Origin: Xylona heveae TC161
Taxonomy: Eukaryota; Ascomycota; Xylonomycetes; Xylonales; Xylonaceae
Reading direction: 5' to 3'
NCBI RefSeq assembly: GCF_001619985.1
Contig: NW_017264195.1
Location: 2,356,001-2,420,000 of the forward strand
DNA length: 64,000 nucleotides
Shown: positions 23,249-34,353 of the stretch, in pieces
Layout: each line of letters opens with the position of its first letter
Position numbering within the stretch: the first letter of the stretch is position 1
Notes under the pieces: model-generated
What the model was told of the DNA's origin: nothing
Databases searched by the model: none
The model's input: only the letters and a program-made list of their open reading frames with translations
Translations under genes and position numbers: made by a program

Positions 23249-24954
23249 CGCGGCTAACGATATGAAATGATATTTCAAACGCGCGTGTCAAATGATATAG
23301 CTAAGGCTGAACAAAGATAAAGAGAATATATTGTATCGGAGAGACAGTGAGAAGGACGTGTGATCTCGAAAGAAAGTGTATCAAGCGCGGAAATCTGTAG
23401 GCCGACGCGCAGAGCACGATTTTCACTTAACGGATCAAAATATAGAGGTATCAGTTAAGGACAGGATACTGATAGAGGAGTTAAATCAAAATATAAGAAC
23501 ACATGAACCAAAGAATACTGAATAATGAGATCATCAGGAGTCGGGTGGACGAGCGGACTCTCAAATAGGTTGCCAATAATTTGCCCATGGGGGTGGCGGG
23601 CGACAGACCCCTCGGTCATGCTGATCGACGGTCTGAGATCAGCGATTCATCTCTTGAGATGGGGAAGTTAGTTCAGTAGAGACATGCGAAACCAAGCCTT
23701 CCTCGACCAAACAGATTTCATAGGGGCAGACTTAGCGGAAAGTCCGCCGAGACTGCGGACGCCAACATCAGAAACGCCATGTTAGCCACCAGCGGAACAT
23801 TTGATATCAAAGAGTCAAGAGCATGGGACCGAAAAAGGAATGCGAGACCCTGTCGCTTCAGCCATGGGATGGGTCAGGCTCCCCACCTGGACAGGGACAG
23901 CCCCCCTCGTGCCGACCAGTCATTAGTTATTGTCAGCATTGAACCCAGTTGTGCAGCTGTCAAATCCAACATTAGCGCGTTGATTATCGCAATTGAAACT
24001 GATGTTCGAACAAAAAGACCAGAGGGGACTGCGCTCGAAGACACCCAGAAATATTGCAAAATTGTCATTAATCTGTCGTATCGTTCGAGCCTTGCAAATG
24101 AATAGGTGCGCAGGACAGATACTGAGTTGGACTTATGATGCTAAGCTATAGCGTTAGTCAAGATAGCATAGATAGCTGTCTGATTCCTGCGCCTAAGGCG
24201 GAACAAGTATAGCTGAAGCTCGAGAGCTAAAAGTCCAACCTCGTCCTTAAAAGAAGGCGGCAGCTAAAACGCCGCTGGACCACGGTCCAAGTCAGCGCTA
24301 CCCCCAAAATCATAGGGCTTTCATGAAAGTACTCCGCAGTATTTGATCAAGCTATTGTAGATTCATAGTCAGCAATATGTTCAAAAAAAAAAAGATAGAA
24401 AAGCTAAGACCTCAGCTGCAACTCTAGCGGCACATAGCCAGAACCTTGTTTAGCATCGAGGCTATGGGTGTCTGTGCAGACATCCCCAGTCAGCCATGGG
24501 GTTGGAGATGTCTGGGCCCTTGGTCGCCCCTGTCATCACCATGTAAGCTGAAAAGAACACCGCCCAATTTTTCTATCTTCGTACGAGAGTGTGGATATAT
24601 TCACAAATTGAAGCGCATCACTTCACCTGAGTCAGGAAACCACGAAGTGTTAAGAGAAAGCGAAATTCATATGTGAAGACAAGAGGATTCTTATTTTTAG
24701 AAAGTTCTGTTGACATCCTACGAACAGAAATGATTAATTAAACACCCACCCATGATCATTCGGTGGGGGCGTAGTTTGCGCACAAACCCCTGCTACGAAT
24801 GCGGAATTAGTGCTGCCATGAAAAAGGGGAAATGCTTAATTTACATCTTCAACTACAAAACTACTAATGAAGAATGATATGCAACAGGTGCAGATGAGGA
24901 GAAATTCTCTAACGCAAAATAAGCCCGCAAAAAGTGTAGTTTAGCACGGGTATC
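23249..24954. other. Gene-poor 1.7-kb stretch
   Basis: Lies between the App1-type start and the GGA stop, both minus. A 108-codon frame at 23779-24105 has no family motif, and no splice-joined extension is convincing. Several short GC-skewed blocks (for example around 24200-24320) look like decayed sequence, but no terminal repeats or transposase remnant are visible. Confidence 0.5.
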
Positions 24955-27424
24955 TCAGGCTACACCCAACGATGGGATTTCTCCTTGCTCTTCGCGAAAC
25001 TCAATTCCTTCCCGATACGACGCTTTCCACCGTAGCTTGACCGTATTGCCCTTGCCCCGTTCTACACCATTCAGATGGATGGATTGAGTAATCCCGTTGC
25101 GCTGATGTGGCTGCATTGACCGTCCGGACTGGGGTTCCAGCTTGAGCGAGTAGCCCTATTGTCAAAGATTAGCATTAACTCGAAAAGCCAAGTAGCTGGA
25201 CAGAAGATATCGATGCACACTCACCCTTGTGACAGCAACTTGGAAAGTGAGATCGGAAAGTGCCTGAGCAGAATTGTTGGAGAACCTAGCAAGAATTTCC
25301 AACGTTGGATTTTGTCCAGCTGGTCGAGAAACGGCTAGCACAACTTGAAGGCCCGAGTTGAGCACCAGGACCTCCTTCGTTTCAGGCTGATCGGGCAGAG
25401 CTGACGAGAAGGTCCATTCGTCATCAGCGGCTGCCGAGGTGGGCTGTACAGGCGCCGGAGCGGCAGGCTGGCCAAACCCGAACCCTGAAGGTGTAGCAGA
25501 TGTGTGCTGTTGGAACTGGAAGGGCGAGTCCTGTCGCTGAGAAGAGGAGGTGAGGCTTGCGAATGGGTCAGCAGCAGCTCGCGGCTGAGGTGCGGGTGGC
25601 TGCTGGGACAGAGCAGGCGGAGGGGTGGCGGTTTGCGAGCTCGATCCTAGGCTAGATAACGCTGCAAATGCATCATAGTTGGGTTTTGTTGCTTGCGGCG
25701 GTGGTGGGGGCGGTGGAGAAAGGGTTGGTGTCAAAGCTTGAAGAGGAGTTTGCTGGGGGGATGCAAATGTGGGCAATGTAGAACCTTTAAAACGTTAATA
25801 AAGATTTTAATCAAATGAGATGTGATTAGACAACACTTACTTGGGGCTCCACCCAGGCCAAGAGAGATGCCACCTCCTTGACCATAGCTGCTGTCCTGAA
25901 AGGAGAGACCAAGCAAGTCATCCTCAAGACCCCCGGCTTTGGGAGCATCTGTCGATACAGGAGCAGAACTGCCAGATGTAGAGGCGAAAGGTACGGGAGC
26001 AGGAGCGGGAGCGGGAGCGGGAGCAGGCTCGGGCCCTCCGAGATCGATCAAAGAGAGCTCGTTTTCTGCGTTTTTGCTGACTCCAGTCGTGGTTCCCAAT
26101 GTTCCTTTGGGTATCTTGGAAGCGCCAGAGAGATCGCCCTTTTTGATCAGCTTGTAGCGCTCAATGGTTCTGTGTATGCTGTCGTTAATCTCCAAGAGCT
26201 TGGCCACGGCTTCTGTGTCGTCTGATTCCTCTTCGCACATCTTTTGAATCTTGGGTTGTGCGCTTGAGAGCGCAGTCGAAAGCTCCTGCAACGAACGATA
26301 AGTTAAACCTTGTCAATGGATAAAAGAATCAAAGTGACGCCACAAAAAATACCTCAAAGACATCGCCTTCCCGGATAGCATCACCCTCTCGATACTGCTG
26401 CAGCATATCTTCCAGCAGCCTTGCTTTTTCCTGAATCTTGCCCACTTCTTCCGCAGCTTTTGCCCGATAATCAGTCTTATTCCGTGTATCATATCCTGCC
26501 ATGACTTTCATGAGCTTGTTAGCCTCCTGGAGGTCCGCAGGTGTGCCTCTTCTGATCAACTCCTGGAGCTTGGCGGACTGAGCTGCTCGTTCTTCCTCTT
26601 CCATCTCCTCGGCAGACCGAAGATTCTATCGTGACAGATTATATCAGCATAGTCCATATCACGACCGTATAGTTCGTTCGGTAAGCACATACATCGCTAG
26701 GATTGAGCACTGCAGCATCTTCCTTTCGTACTTCTGGGAACATGTACCCCTTGTAGCTCAACAACCGATGCATGTCCCTGATGAAGCCGAGATCCTCCTT
26801 GTAGCGTGAGGTCTGACATATTGTCTGACGCCATTCCTCAATGGCCTCCAGAATCCGCAGCTGGACCTTGGTAGGGCGCATGGGTGGGCGCTCCGGGAAG
26901 CGACGGACGAGCTCATTGAGAAACTCTTTTGTGCTGATCTGAAGGTGGAACGGGTAGCCGCAGTTTTTGACGCAGATATCGAGAAGCTGTCGGTGGTACA
27001 GTACATTTAGTAAATGCGCAGAAGCTCTCTAGACGGGGAAATGTCACGTTGATGCACGCACCGTCAGCGCAAGCAATGACACATTGGGGTTGCGGTGATT
27101 GATGAAATGAACAATTGCTACAGCAGCTTCTCGAGGACTGGGAAATATGGGTCAACGATTCCGTATGAGAGATCAAACGGCCGTGGGCACAGAAGCTTAC
27201 GCATTGCCCTTCTTGGAATTAATAAGGTCGGCAATCTCAAGGTCCAGGGCCAGGTTCGGCTCATAGTTCTGAGGATCGCAGGCATTCTCTAGACGGCTTT
27301 GATTAGAACATATTCAGAAGAGTCGGATTCCGTAAGAAAAGAAGCATAATAACGTACGAATGAAGCGCTGCAAGACAGAGGGAGAAGGGTCGCCGAGACC
27401 GCCGAGGCGGTCCCTGGCGGCCAT
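24955..27424 (-). CDS. GGA-type clathrin adaptor (VHS-GAT-GAE)
   Basis: Arf-dependent clathrin adaptor for trans-Golgi to endosome sorting. Eight exons (27358-27424, 27201-27288, 27062-27137, 26693-26986, 26353-26625, 25841-26285, 25225-25784, 24955-25155) keep frame and give 667 residues. The VHS domain (1 to about 170) contains LEIADLINSKKGNAPREAAV, HRNPNVSLLALTLLDICVKN and CGYPFHLQISTKEFLNELV. The GAT three-helix domain (about 185-320) has LQELIRRGTPADLQEANKLM and the ubiquitin-binding helices. A proline/alanine-rich hinge follows, with an (AP)n run at about 380 and phenylalanine/aspartate-rich clathrin or adaptor peptides. The GAE ear (about 545-667) has EVLVLNSGLQVVLAVSR and LTFQVAVTRGYSLKLEPQSG. 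The order matches yeast Gga1/Gga2. It shares a 405-bp divergent promoter with the Tsr3 gene. Confidence 0.95.
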
Positions 27425-27829
27425 TCGCGCCGATGTGGCCTCCACGGTGGTGGTTTGAGAGGGTCAACAGATGGAAGAAAAGGAGACGAAGCTCCAGATT
27501 CAATAGTATATACTATTGAAGCTTGTATTGACTATGGCGAGTGTGTTGTTTGGTGTCGGAGGAGTTGAAGTGGGGGAAAAGGGTCGGTGGAGTGCCTGCC
27601 TGCTTGGCGATGATGTTGATGATCTAAACCCCCCAAAAGTCGCTCCGCTTTCATCGATTATCAACTCTATCAACCGCCGATACTCCGTGTACCAAAAACA
27701 ATTCTCCATATTATCTCAACTCCCAAATTCTAGAGGAACCACTCCATCAAGTCAAATTCATTAAAATTTAAATCTATACCAAAGGAAAACAATTATCGAA
27801 ATTGACTCATCTGCTCCTCACAACTTAGA
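27425..27829. promoter_or_regulatory. Bidirectional promoter between GGA and TSR3
   Basis: The 405 bp between the two divergent start codons must hold both promoters and 5' UTRs. The TSR3 side is A-rich just before its ATG; the GGA side is C/T-rich. No specific factor site is claimed. Confidence 0.6.
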
Positions 27830-29227
27830 ATGGTCCGCCACAAGAAAGACAATTTCTCATCGCGGGGCAAAAAGTTCTCGAGCGGTCCTCGACGAGGCCC
27901 TCCCCGCGAAGGCGGCGATGGTTCTTCCTCCGATGGGAGACCTCCTTACAAAGCAGCCTGCTGGGATCTCGGACACTGCGACCCAAAACGATGTTCTGGC
28001 AAACGGTTAATGCGTCTGGGTTTAATGCGAGATTTGCACGTGGGACAAAAATACGCAGGCGTTGTCGTCTCGTACGTTATTGCGCTTCTCTTCCAGATCC
28101 ATTCAATGCTAACATATATTCTCTTCCCCAGACCTAACGCCAAGAAAATCGTCTCCCCAGCAGATAAGGAAATTCTCGAAGCGTATGGTGCGGCCGTGGT
28201 AGAATGCTCCTGGGCTCGACTCAAAGAAGTGCCGTTCAACCGCATTGGAGGCAAATGCGAACGTCTCCTGCCCTACCTCGTTGCCGCAAACACCGTCAAT
28301 TACGGACGCCCATGGCGACTCAACTGCGTCGAAGCGCTCGCCGCATGTTACTACATCTGCGGGCACCCAGACTGGGCAGAGTCTATCCTATCGCATTTCT
28401 CATACGGTGAAGCCTTTCTCGAGATCAACGGGTCATTACTGAAGCGCTATGCCGCATGCGAGACAGAAGAGGACGTCAAGAAGGCAGAGGAAGTCTGGCT
28501 GGACAAGATTGAGCGCGAATACGCCGAGAACCGCGAAGAAGCACAAGACGACGATATCTGGAAGACGGGAAACACCAATCGCCGAGTCATTGCAGATGAC
28601 GATGACGACGAGTCCGGATCCGGATCCGGTTCTGAAGACGACGAGGACAATGAAGGGCCAAAACAAACGCGCACTCTCGACCTTCCACCCACCGACGACG
28701 AAGAAGACGAAGACGACGAGGCAGAAATGGCTGCCCTTCGACAAAAAGTCCTCAATTCAAAGGCATTTGGCGGTGGATCAGGCTCAGCGTCCCAATCGAA
28801 TACCAACGCGCCATCATCATCTGCCCAAAAGCAACCAAATGACTACAGCGGGACAGGCGTCGGCGCAAAACACGACAAAGCCCCACAGTCTTCTAACGAT
28901 AGCAAAGGACGTGTCCTCGTAGGCGACGAGTCCACCGGTGGTCCCTACGTTGTCGACTATTCCAAGGGACGCTCAACGCATATTCCTCGCGGTCCCGGCG
29001 CGGAAGCTACGAATTTCCAACCTGATTCGGACAACGAGGGTAATTATTCCAGTACAGACGACGAGGAAGACCAGGATGACGAAGATGATGAATTTGATCG
29101 TATCATCGACGCCACGCCCGTGACGGACAGGTCGGGTATTCAAGCCAAGCAGCGTGCTCGAGAGAGGGACAGCCAGATTAGTGCAGTCTTTTCGAGAACG
29201 TCCCTTTCTGCGCCGAAACGGTGGTGA
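27830..29227 (+). CDS. TSR3: 18S rRNA aminocarboxypropyltransferase Tsr3
   Basis: Transfers the 3-amino-3-carboxypropyl group from S-adenosylmethionine to the hypermodified pseudouridine of 18S rRNA during late cytoplasmic 40S maturation. Exons 27830-28071 and 28132-29227 give 445 residues. The RLI-like N-terminal part shows WDLGHCDPKRCSGKRL (about 45-60); the core has VSPADKEILEAYGAAVVECS, WARLKEVPFNRI, RLLPYLVAANTVNYGRPWRL, NCVEALAA and FLEINGSLLKRYAAC. The last 200 residues are highly acidic and serine-rich, as in other fungal Tsr3. The single intron is 60 nt, a multiple of three, with no stop in frame, so retention would insert 20 mostly hydrophobic residues. The start is the first ATG after an A-rich leader. 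Confidence 0.95.
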   Translation: MVRHKKDNFSSRGKKFSSGPRRGPPREGGDGSSSDGRPPYKAACWDLGHCDPKRCSGKRLMRLGLMRDLHVGQKYAGVVVSYVIALLFQIHSMLTYILFPRPNAKKIVSPADKEILEAYGAAVVECSWARLKEVPFNRIGGKCERLLPYLVAANTVNYGRPWRLNCVEALAACYYICGHPDWAESILSHFSYGEAFLEINGSLLKRYAACETEEDVKKAEEVWLDKIEREYAENREEAQDDDIWKTGNTNRRVIADDDDDESGSGSGSEDDEDNEGPKQTRTLDLPPTDDEEDEDDEAEMAALRQKVLNSKAFGGGSGSASQSNTNAPSSSAQKQPNDYSGTGVGAKHDKAPQSSNDSKGRVLVGDESTGGPYVVDYSKGRSTHIPRGPGAEATNFQPDSDNEGNYSSTDDEEDQDDEDDEFDRIIDATPVTDRSGIQAKQRARERDSQISAVFSRTSLSAPKRW

Positions 29228-30203
29228 TTTGTGTCTGTTCCTTTTCTTTCCCTCTTTTTTCCCCTGCCATATTCTCTCTCTTTCATTTCATTTCTATTTT
29301 TTTTTAAATGCCATATATCATTCAAAAGTGTTGAGAGACGCAAGAGGCAACATGTAAAAACCATGTTTCGCGATATAAGTACCCTGGCGTTAGGATATCC
29401 AAAGACAGAAACCAATGAAAACAGTGACATAAATCACATCATTTTACCATCATTCTGCTATATATAAGTGCATTTGTGATTATCAGATCTGCATTTTCAC
29501 AGACAAATGAGCAAAGCCATCACAAGTATCACGAGGGCTGAGATAAAAATACACAAACATCAAGTGAGATGAGTAAGAATATTTGAATTGAAGCAAACTA
29601 AAGCTATTGTGATTGATTGATTGATGGTTTCACTGATAAATCCTCAGGACAGAGAGGACTGTGAAAACTGCGATATTGAGCGACGTATGGTTCGTTAAGA
29701 TTGGTAGCATCATGACCTGAGAAAAGTCATGACAAGTGAAATGTACAAACCATGTGAGTTATCGCTGTAACAGAAAAAGAAAATAAGCAAAGTGAAGCAA
29801 AGAGTAGAATCAACAAAGGAAACAAGGAGAAAAAGAGGTGGAAACAGAAGTAACGTCCACGTCAACCACGTCTGCAACGACGACCATCTGTGATTGCAAA
29901 TCACTATGATATTGTGCATCGTAACCCTTGTGGCCGGCACAGGAGTAGATACATGCTGTAGATCGAAGCTACCAGGCTTGATAAATCCAGCAGTGAGAGC
30001 ACCCGATAGTGTTGACTTTAAGTCGAATCTTTGCTTCGAGAGATTGTTTGGATTGGATTGGTGCGAACAGGTCCACGCGAACAGTGGATGCTTGGCGTTG
30101 ACAAATAGACCCTTAAAATGTTTCTTTTTTTTTTTTTTTTCAATTTTTTTTTCAAATGACCACATCAAACGGGGTTGTGAGGGCATCTGATCTTCTTCCG
30201 TCT
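29228..30203. other. Convergent intergenic region, about 1 kb
   Basis: Holds 3' UTRs of TSR3 and of the coiled-coil gene. T-rich near 29280-29310, and a T15-type tract lies near 30125-30155. Open frames on either strand (29710-30190) follow base composition and are not called. Confidence 0.55.
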
Positions 30204-32510
30204 CTAGAAGAAGCCCAACTTAGTTCCATCACCAGTCTCGCCAACCACGCCACCGACAACAGCTTCCCCAACGGCATGTGTGTTTCCTTGATGAGTGCGA
30301 GATCGCCGCTCTTTGCGGGCACTGAGTGACTCCACGGTAGGTGACTCTTCGTCATACATCTGGCCCGCATAAGCATCTGGATAATTGGCAGTAATGCGAG
30401 TGTCTTCCATGGGCCGAGGCTGAGGGGTTTCAAGGGGGAAAAGTTCAAATGTTTGACCATTAGACAAAGTCACAGTCCGCTTGCCATTCTCATCAATCTT
30501 GATATCCTCGGCGCGGATGCTAGAACGGTTGGGCCCGGGGAAGCGCCGAGTGCGAGGGCTGACGGGGGAGAAAGGATCCTCGGCCGCAGTGCCAATGACA
30601 GCTGCAGGAGACGAGAAAGCGCCGGCGGAATATGCACTGTTAGTAGCATTTTTACCGAATTGATGGTTTCCCGAAGAGAGGTCCTTTCCAGAAGTTTTCT
30701 CTGCGGCTTCCGGCTTTGATGTGAACAATCCTGGACGAAATGGGACTTGAAAGTTCGAAGTTCGCTCGTTATTGGACTGTTCAAGAAGGCTAGCACCACG
30801 GCTGCCAAACGGGTAAACAACATCAGGCTCAATGACTGGCATGCTTTGCTGAGCTCCGTAAATGGCATGCCTGCGACTGGTGCGGGTTGAATTTGCCCGC
30901 TGAGGAGCGCTGTGCATTACCAGAGTCGGGCTGGCAGGCGAGAACGAGACTGGTCGAGCCACGTGCGTGCGTGAGGATGAAATATGTGCCTCGAATTCAG
31001 CTTGCTGTGGCGCCATGCTAGGCACTTGTGTCTGGGAAGTAGTGTTACGAGTGGAACCAGCGCGAAACAAGGTATTCTCAGCAGGCGTATTTGTCAGGTC
31101 ATCGAAATTAACAAGTGGCTTCAGCGGCCTTTGTCTCACTGATTCACCTTGCTGTTTCGGCTTAGTGAGGGTCCGTGAACGCCGGCGACCCTCGACTGGA
31201 ACAGCGACCTGTGTTTCGAGAAGAGTAGGATATGACAACCGCCTGTATTCAACAGAGGTACGAGGGGGGAAGCTGTCATTCAGTGCATGAGGTTTCTGTT
31301 TTAGCTGCTCGGAAGTCCCCAAGGGAGCTTCCATTGCACCAAGTGCGGGCAGTGCATAAGACCCAGTCTTCTGTTTGGCTTCTTCACTCTTCTTTTCGAA
31401 AGTCTTCAAGGTATTGGCGGCGGCTTCTTGATTCTGCAAAGCACACTTCGCCGCAGCAAGCTCCTTTTCGAGCCCTGTCACTTTAAGATTGGCGGCTTGA
31501 ATTTCATCTCTCAGACTATTCGTGTCAAGCTCACGTTCAGTGACCTTCTGCTTGAGAATATCATTTTCCTGCACTAGCTCTTGAAGCTTGGTATCTGTTT
31601 GCGGTGCTGGAAGCAGCACCCCTCCGCTTAACTCTGTGCTTAGGGAATTCGCTGCGGTTTCCAAATCAATCAAGTCTTCAGCCAAGGTGCTTGTTTGACG
31701 GCGAAGGTGAGATTGGGCTTCCTCAAGTTGTTCCTTAAGCTTTGAGACCTCTTGCTTAAGGTTCGAGACCTCTTGCTCAAGCCTCTTAATTTCAATACGG
31801 TGGAGACTCTCATTTGTGTCCGCGTTCGCTCTTGTCAAGTTTAGAAGTTCAAACCCATTCTGGAGAACCTGATTGGCCTCTTTAACTTTCTTCACGAGAT
31901 GCTGGTTTTTGATCTCCAACGCGGCAACACGGTCAGCATATTTGTAACCGTCTTGTACTAGACCGGCAATACGCTGCTCAAGATCTTCGTTCTCGAGCTT
32001 AATACTTTTCACTTCGGTAGAAAGCTTGGTTTGAAGAGAGTCCACCTGCTCTTCCATGGTCTCCTCACGCTTCTTGGCCTGCCATAACTCAACTGCCTGT
32101 GCCTCGGAAGTCTTTCGAAGCTTAATATAGGCTTCAGCCAGGTTCTCAGGGAGAGGTGGCGGCGTCCGCACTCGATTAAGCTGCGGCAACTGAGCTTCAG
32201 CAATCTCACGCTTGGAGTTAGGAGGGGAGGGCTGCTCGGAAGATTGCTTGTCGAATGACCGACGAAGATCGAGGCCTGGACGTTGAGGGTTGCCGGTGTC
32301 AGGAGATGTTGGGGTTGAAGAAGGTTTATTCTTGTCCTTCGTTGCAGACTTCTGCTTTTTACGAATGCTATTACGCCGGACTGTGGGAGTCAGTCTCGCG
32401 TCAACTTCACTTGGGGGAACTTCAAATCAAAGAAGGAGGCAGGTAAACAAGGGAATATAACACTTACCAGTGCGAGACTGCCAGCTTAGGAACTGCGATG
32501 CAAATCCCAT
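30204..32510 (-). CDS. Coiled-coil protein, unknown function
   Basis: Exons 32468-32510 and 30204-32380 give 739 residues. I do not recognise the family with confidence. The N-terminus (MGFASQFLSWQSRTVRR) is followed by a basic serine/proline-rich segment to about residue 90. A long coiled coil (about 95-370) includes LPENLAEAYIKLRKTSEAQA, LVKKVKEANQVLQNGFELLN and heptads such as LEQEVSNLKQEVSKLKEQLE. The rest is disordered and serine/proline/arginine-rich, with a conserved-looking patch DIKIDENGKRTVTLSNGQTF near residue 655 and a small glycine-rich C-terminus. Such architecture is common among spindle-pole, septal or cytoskeletal scaffold proteins (Cut12-like proteins are one possibility), but nothing diagnostic is present. 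It lies tandem with the next minus-strand ORF, 266 bp apart. Confidence 0.85.
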
Positions 32511-32776
32511 TCCGAAGAAGAATTTGGTTAGCAAGCTATCAGAGTGTTGTTGTTGTGGTTGTGTCTGAAGTTTGCAGCTGTATCGGATGTTGTGAGAGAG
32601 AAGAAGGATGATGGAGGATAAATCATCCAAGCTTCGCTCGTCAGGGTGTGGGTGACAAAAGAGGTACCGAGCCAAGTATTTGAGCTGCATTTCAGGTCAG
32701 CACAATAGTCTCCATGACGATGCAGTTGGCTTTGTTTATTTCATTCACGAAGAAAATAAATCAATACAGCCCACAA

Positions 32777-33508
32777 TTACAGCAACATATCATCATTGCA
32801 GTCTACATCAAAGAGTAGCCTTACCTCCTGTTCAGACCACATAGCATCCTCACAACCGGTAGTTATATTATCTTGCCAACTTGTATTCTCTTCGGTATAG
32901 TTTTCGGCGCTCTTCAAACTTTCCTCAAGTAGCTCTATGCGTTGCTCCTCCATACTCCAGTGATCATCCCGCGAATTCTCAAATGCACTGCCCTCAAAAG
33001 GTGACACCAGCGCCTCAAAGACCCCTAGCCCGACCACTTCTCTTCGTGAATAAGCAGGCAGCGTGCAGTCAGACTTCGAAAACTCTTCGTGATCTGGAAC
33101 GCCCTGCTTTTCTAGTGGCATAGACCCCGCCAATTCCACGGGCGGACCATTGGCTTGGATAGGTAACTTCGTAAATGCTTCCTCCAATGCTGACAAGCGC
33201 TTCTGCGAATGTTCTTCGTGCCTCATTAACATCTCGAGCTCCGGAGCTAAATTCGTTTCCCCATGAAGTTTCTGGCCAGCTAATGTACACTCACGCTCAT
33301 CCTTCGCCAGATGGCATTGAGACTGGAGCGACATCTGCGAAGGTAAATACTGTGGCTGGGGACGGCGTCTCTTCCTCGACATTGTTCTCCCCATATGCTG
33401 ACCATGACTGTCCTCGCCGAGGCTTGATATTGGGACTAAGCCCCCTGTTCGTAAATCATCACTCGGAACGCGAGATCGCTTCCTGAAAGACAAAGACAAA
33501 GGAGCCAT
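32777..33508 (-). CDS. Hypothetical 243-aa acidic-tailed protein
   Basis: A single-exon frame from ATG 33508 to TAA gives 243 residues. The N-terminus is basic (SLSFRKRSRVPSDD and later SRKRRRPQP, possible nuclear signals). A short coiled region (about 90-115, HEEHSQKRLSALEEAFTKLP) follows, and the C-terminus is strongly acidic (about 185-243, MEEQRIELLEESLKSAENYT). No domain is recognised. It lies 266 bp upstream of the coiled-coil gene in the same direction. It could be lineage-specific; its length, opposite-charge halves and plausible ATG argue for a real gene, but the single-exon form and absence of motifs leave doubt. Confidence 0.55.
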   Translation of the reverse strand: MAPLSLSFRKRSRVPSDDLRTGGLVPISSLGEDSHGQHMGRTMSRKRRRPQPQYLPSQMSLQSQCHLAKDERECTLAGQKLHGETNLAPELEMLMRHEEHSQKRLSALEEAFTKLPIQANGPPVELAGSMPLEKQGVPDHEEFSKSDCTLPAYSRREVVGLGVFEALVSPFEGSAFENSRDDHWSMEEQRIELLEESLKSAENYTEENTSWQDNITTGCEDAMWSEQEVRLLFDVDCNDDMLL

Positions 33509-34353
33509 GATAGGAATGCGTGGAGATTAACAAGAGCATTGTAGGCAACGAGGGCACAGATTTAATGCAGTATACGACCTCCAAAATAGCAACGTAGCAA
33601 TGACTAAGGACATGAGCAAAATAGTCTATAAATCGAAATGGCAACAATATGTCATCAATGCAGCCGAATATATGTTCAGGAAATGCAGACTTGGAATCAC
33701 GGTTGCAGTCCCACCTGCATATTGTCCTATACACAGTAGCAGACGTGGTGATTAAAAACAGTAACAAGCCACGAGAACTAAATATCCAGAGCATTTTTGC
33801 AGCGAAATGCAAAGATAAATTTGACCCGAAGCCAAGCCTATGACGACGATGAAACATTCAGGGTCAGTTAGAAGGTCAAGGGGGCCGAACTCCCTTTGCT
33901 CCTAAGGGCGACGGGACTGTGCACCTGTCAGGCCGCACGTCCAGGTGCCCTAGTCGCCCATAAAAGGGTAGCATTTTTGCCTCTTCAAGGGCCTTGAAAC
34001 GAGGTGGTTTCTGGCATGACAGCGATGAAGCAGAACTGAGGGTAGTCCCTCGTTTCTCGATGGGTAACATGGGCGGCAACTGAGGAAGAACGAAGAGAAG
34101 TTGATTATTGAGAGATCGACAGGCGTCGTTACAAGAATGCAAGCGCCGTTTCGCCAATGATCGGATCCAAGACCCCCTTGTACGTAACTTAACTGTCAGA
34201 AGGAAACTTAGCGACTTTCGCTTCGGCCTGCAAGCCAAAACATGAGACTAACAGGGACTAGATCTTCTCATCTTATCGCCAAATCTCTCGTTGTTTGATG
34301 AGCTTTGGACAAGTATCGGACATTTAGCTCTTCGATCCCAAGGTGTACAACAA
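33509..34353. other. Divergent intergenic region, 0.85 kb
   Basis: Lies between the hypothetical protein (minus) and the SNIP1/Pml1 gene (plus), and should contain both promoters. No motif or gene recognised; a frame at 33876-34238 looks random. Confidence 0.5.

Noticed and set aside
23779-24105. 108-codon plus frame in the gene-poor stretch
   Set aside because: No family motif; sequence looks random. Kept only as a note under the intergenic entry.
29710-30190. Long open frame on minus strand with hydrophobic C-terminus (and overlapping plus frame)
   Set aside because: Lies in convergent 3' UTRs, contains homopolymer-coded lysine runs, has no motif; explained by AT-rich composition.
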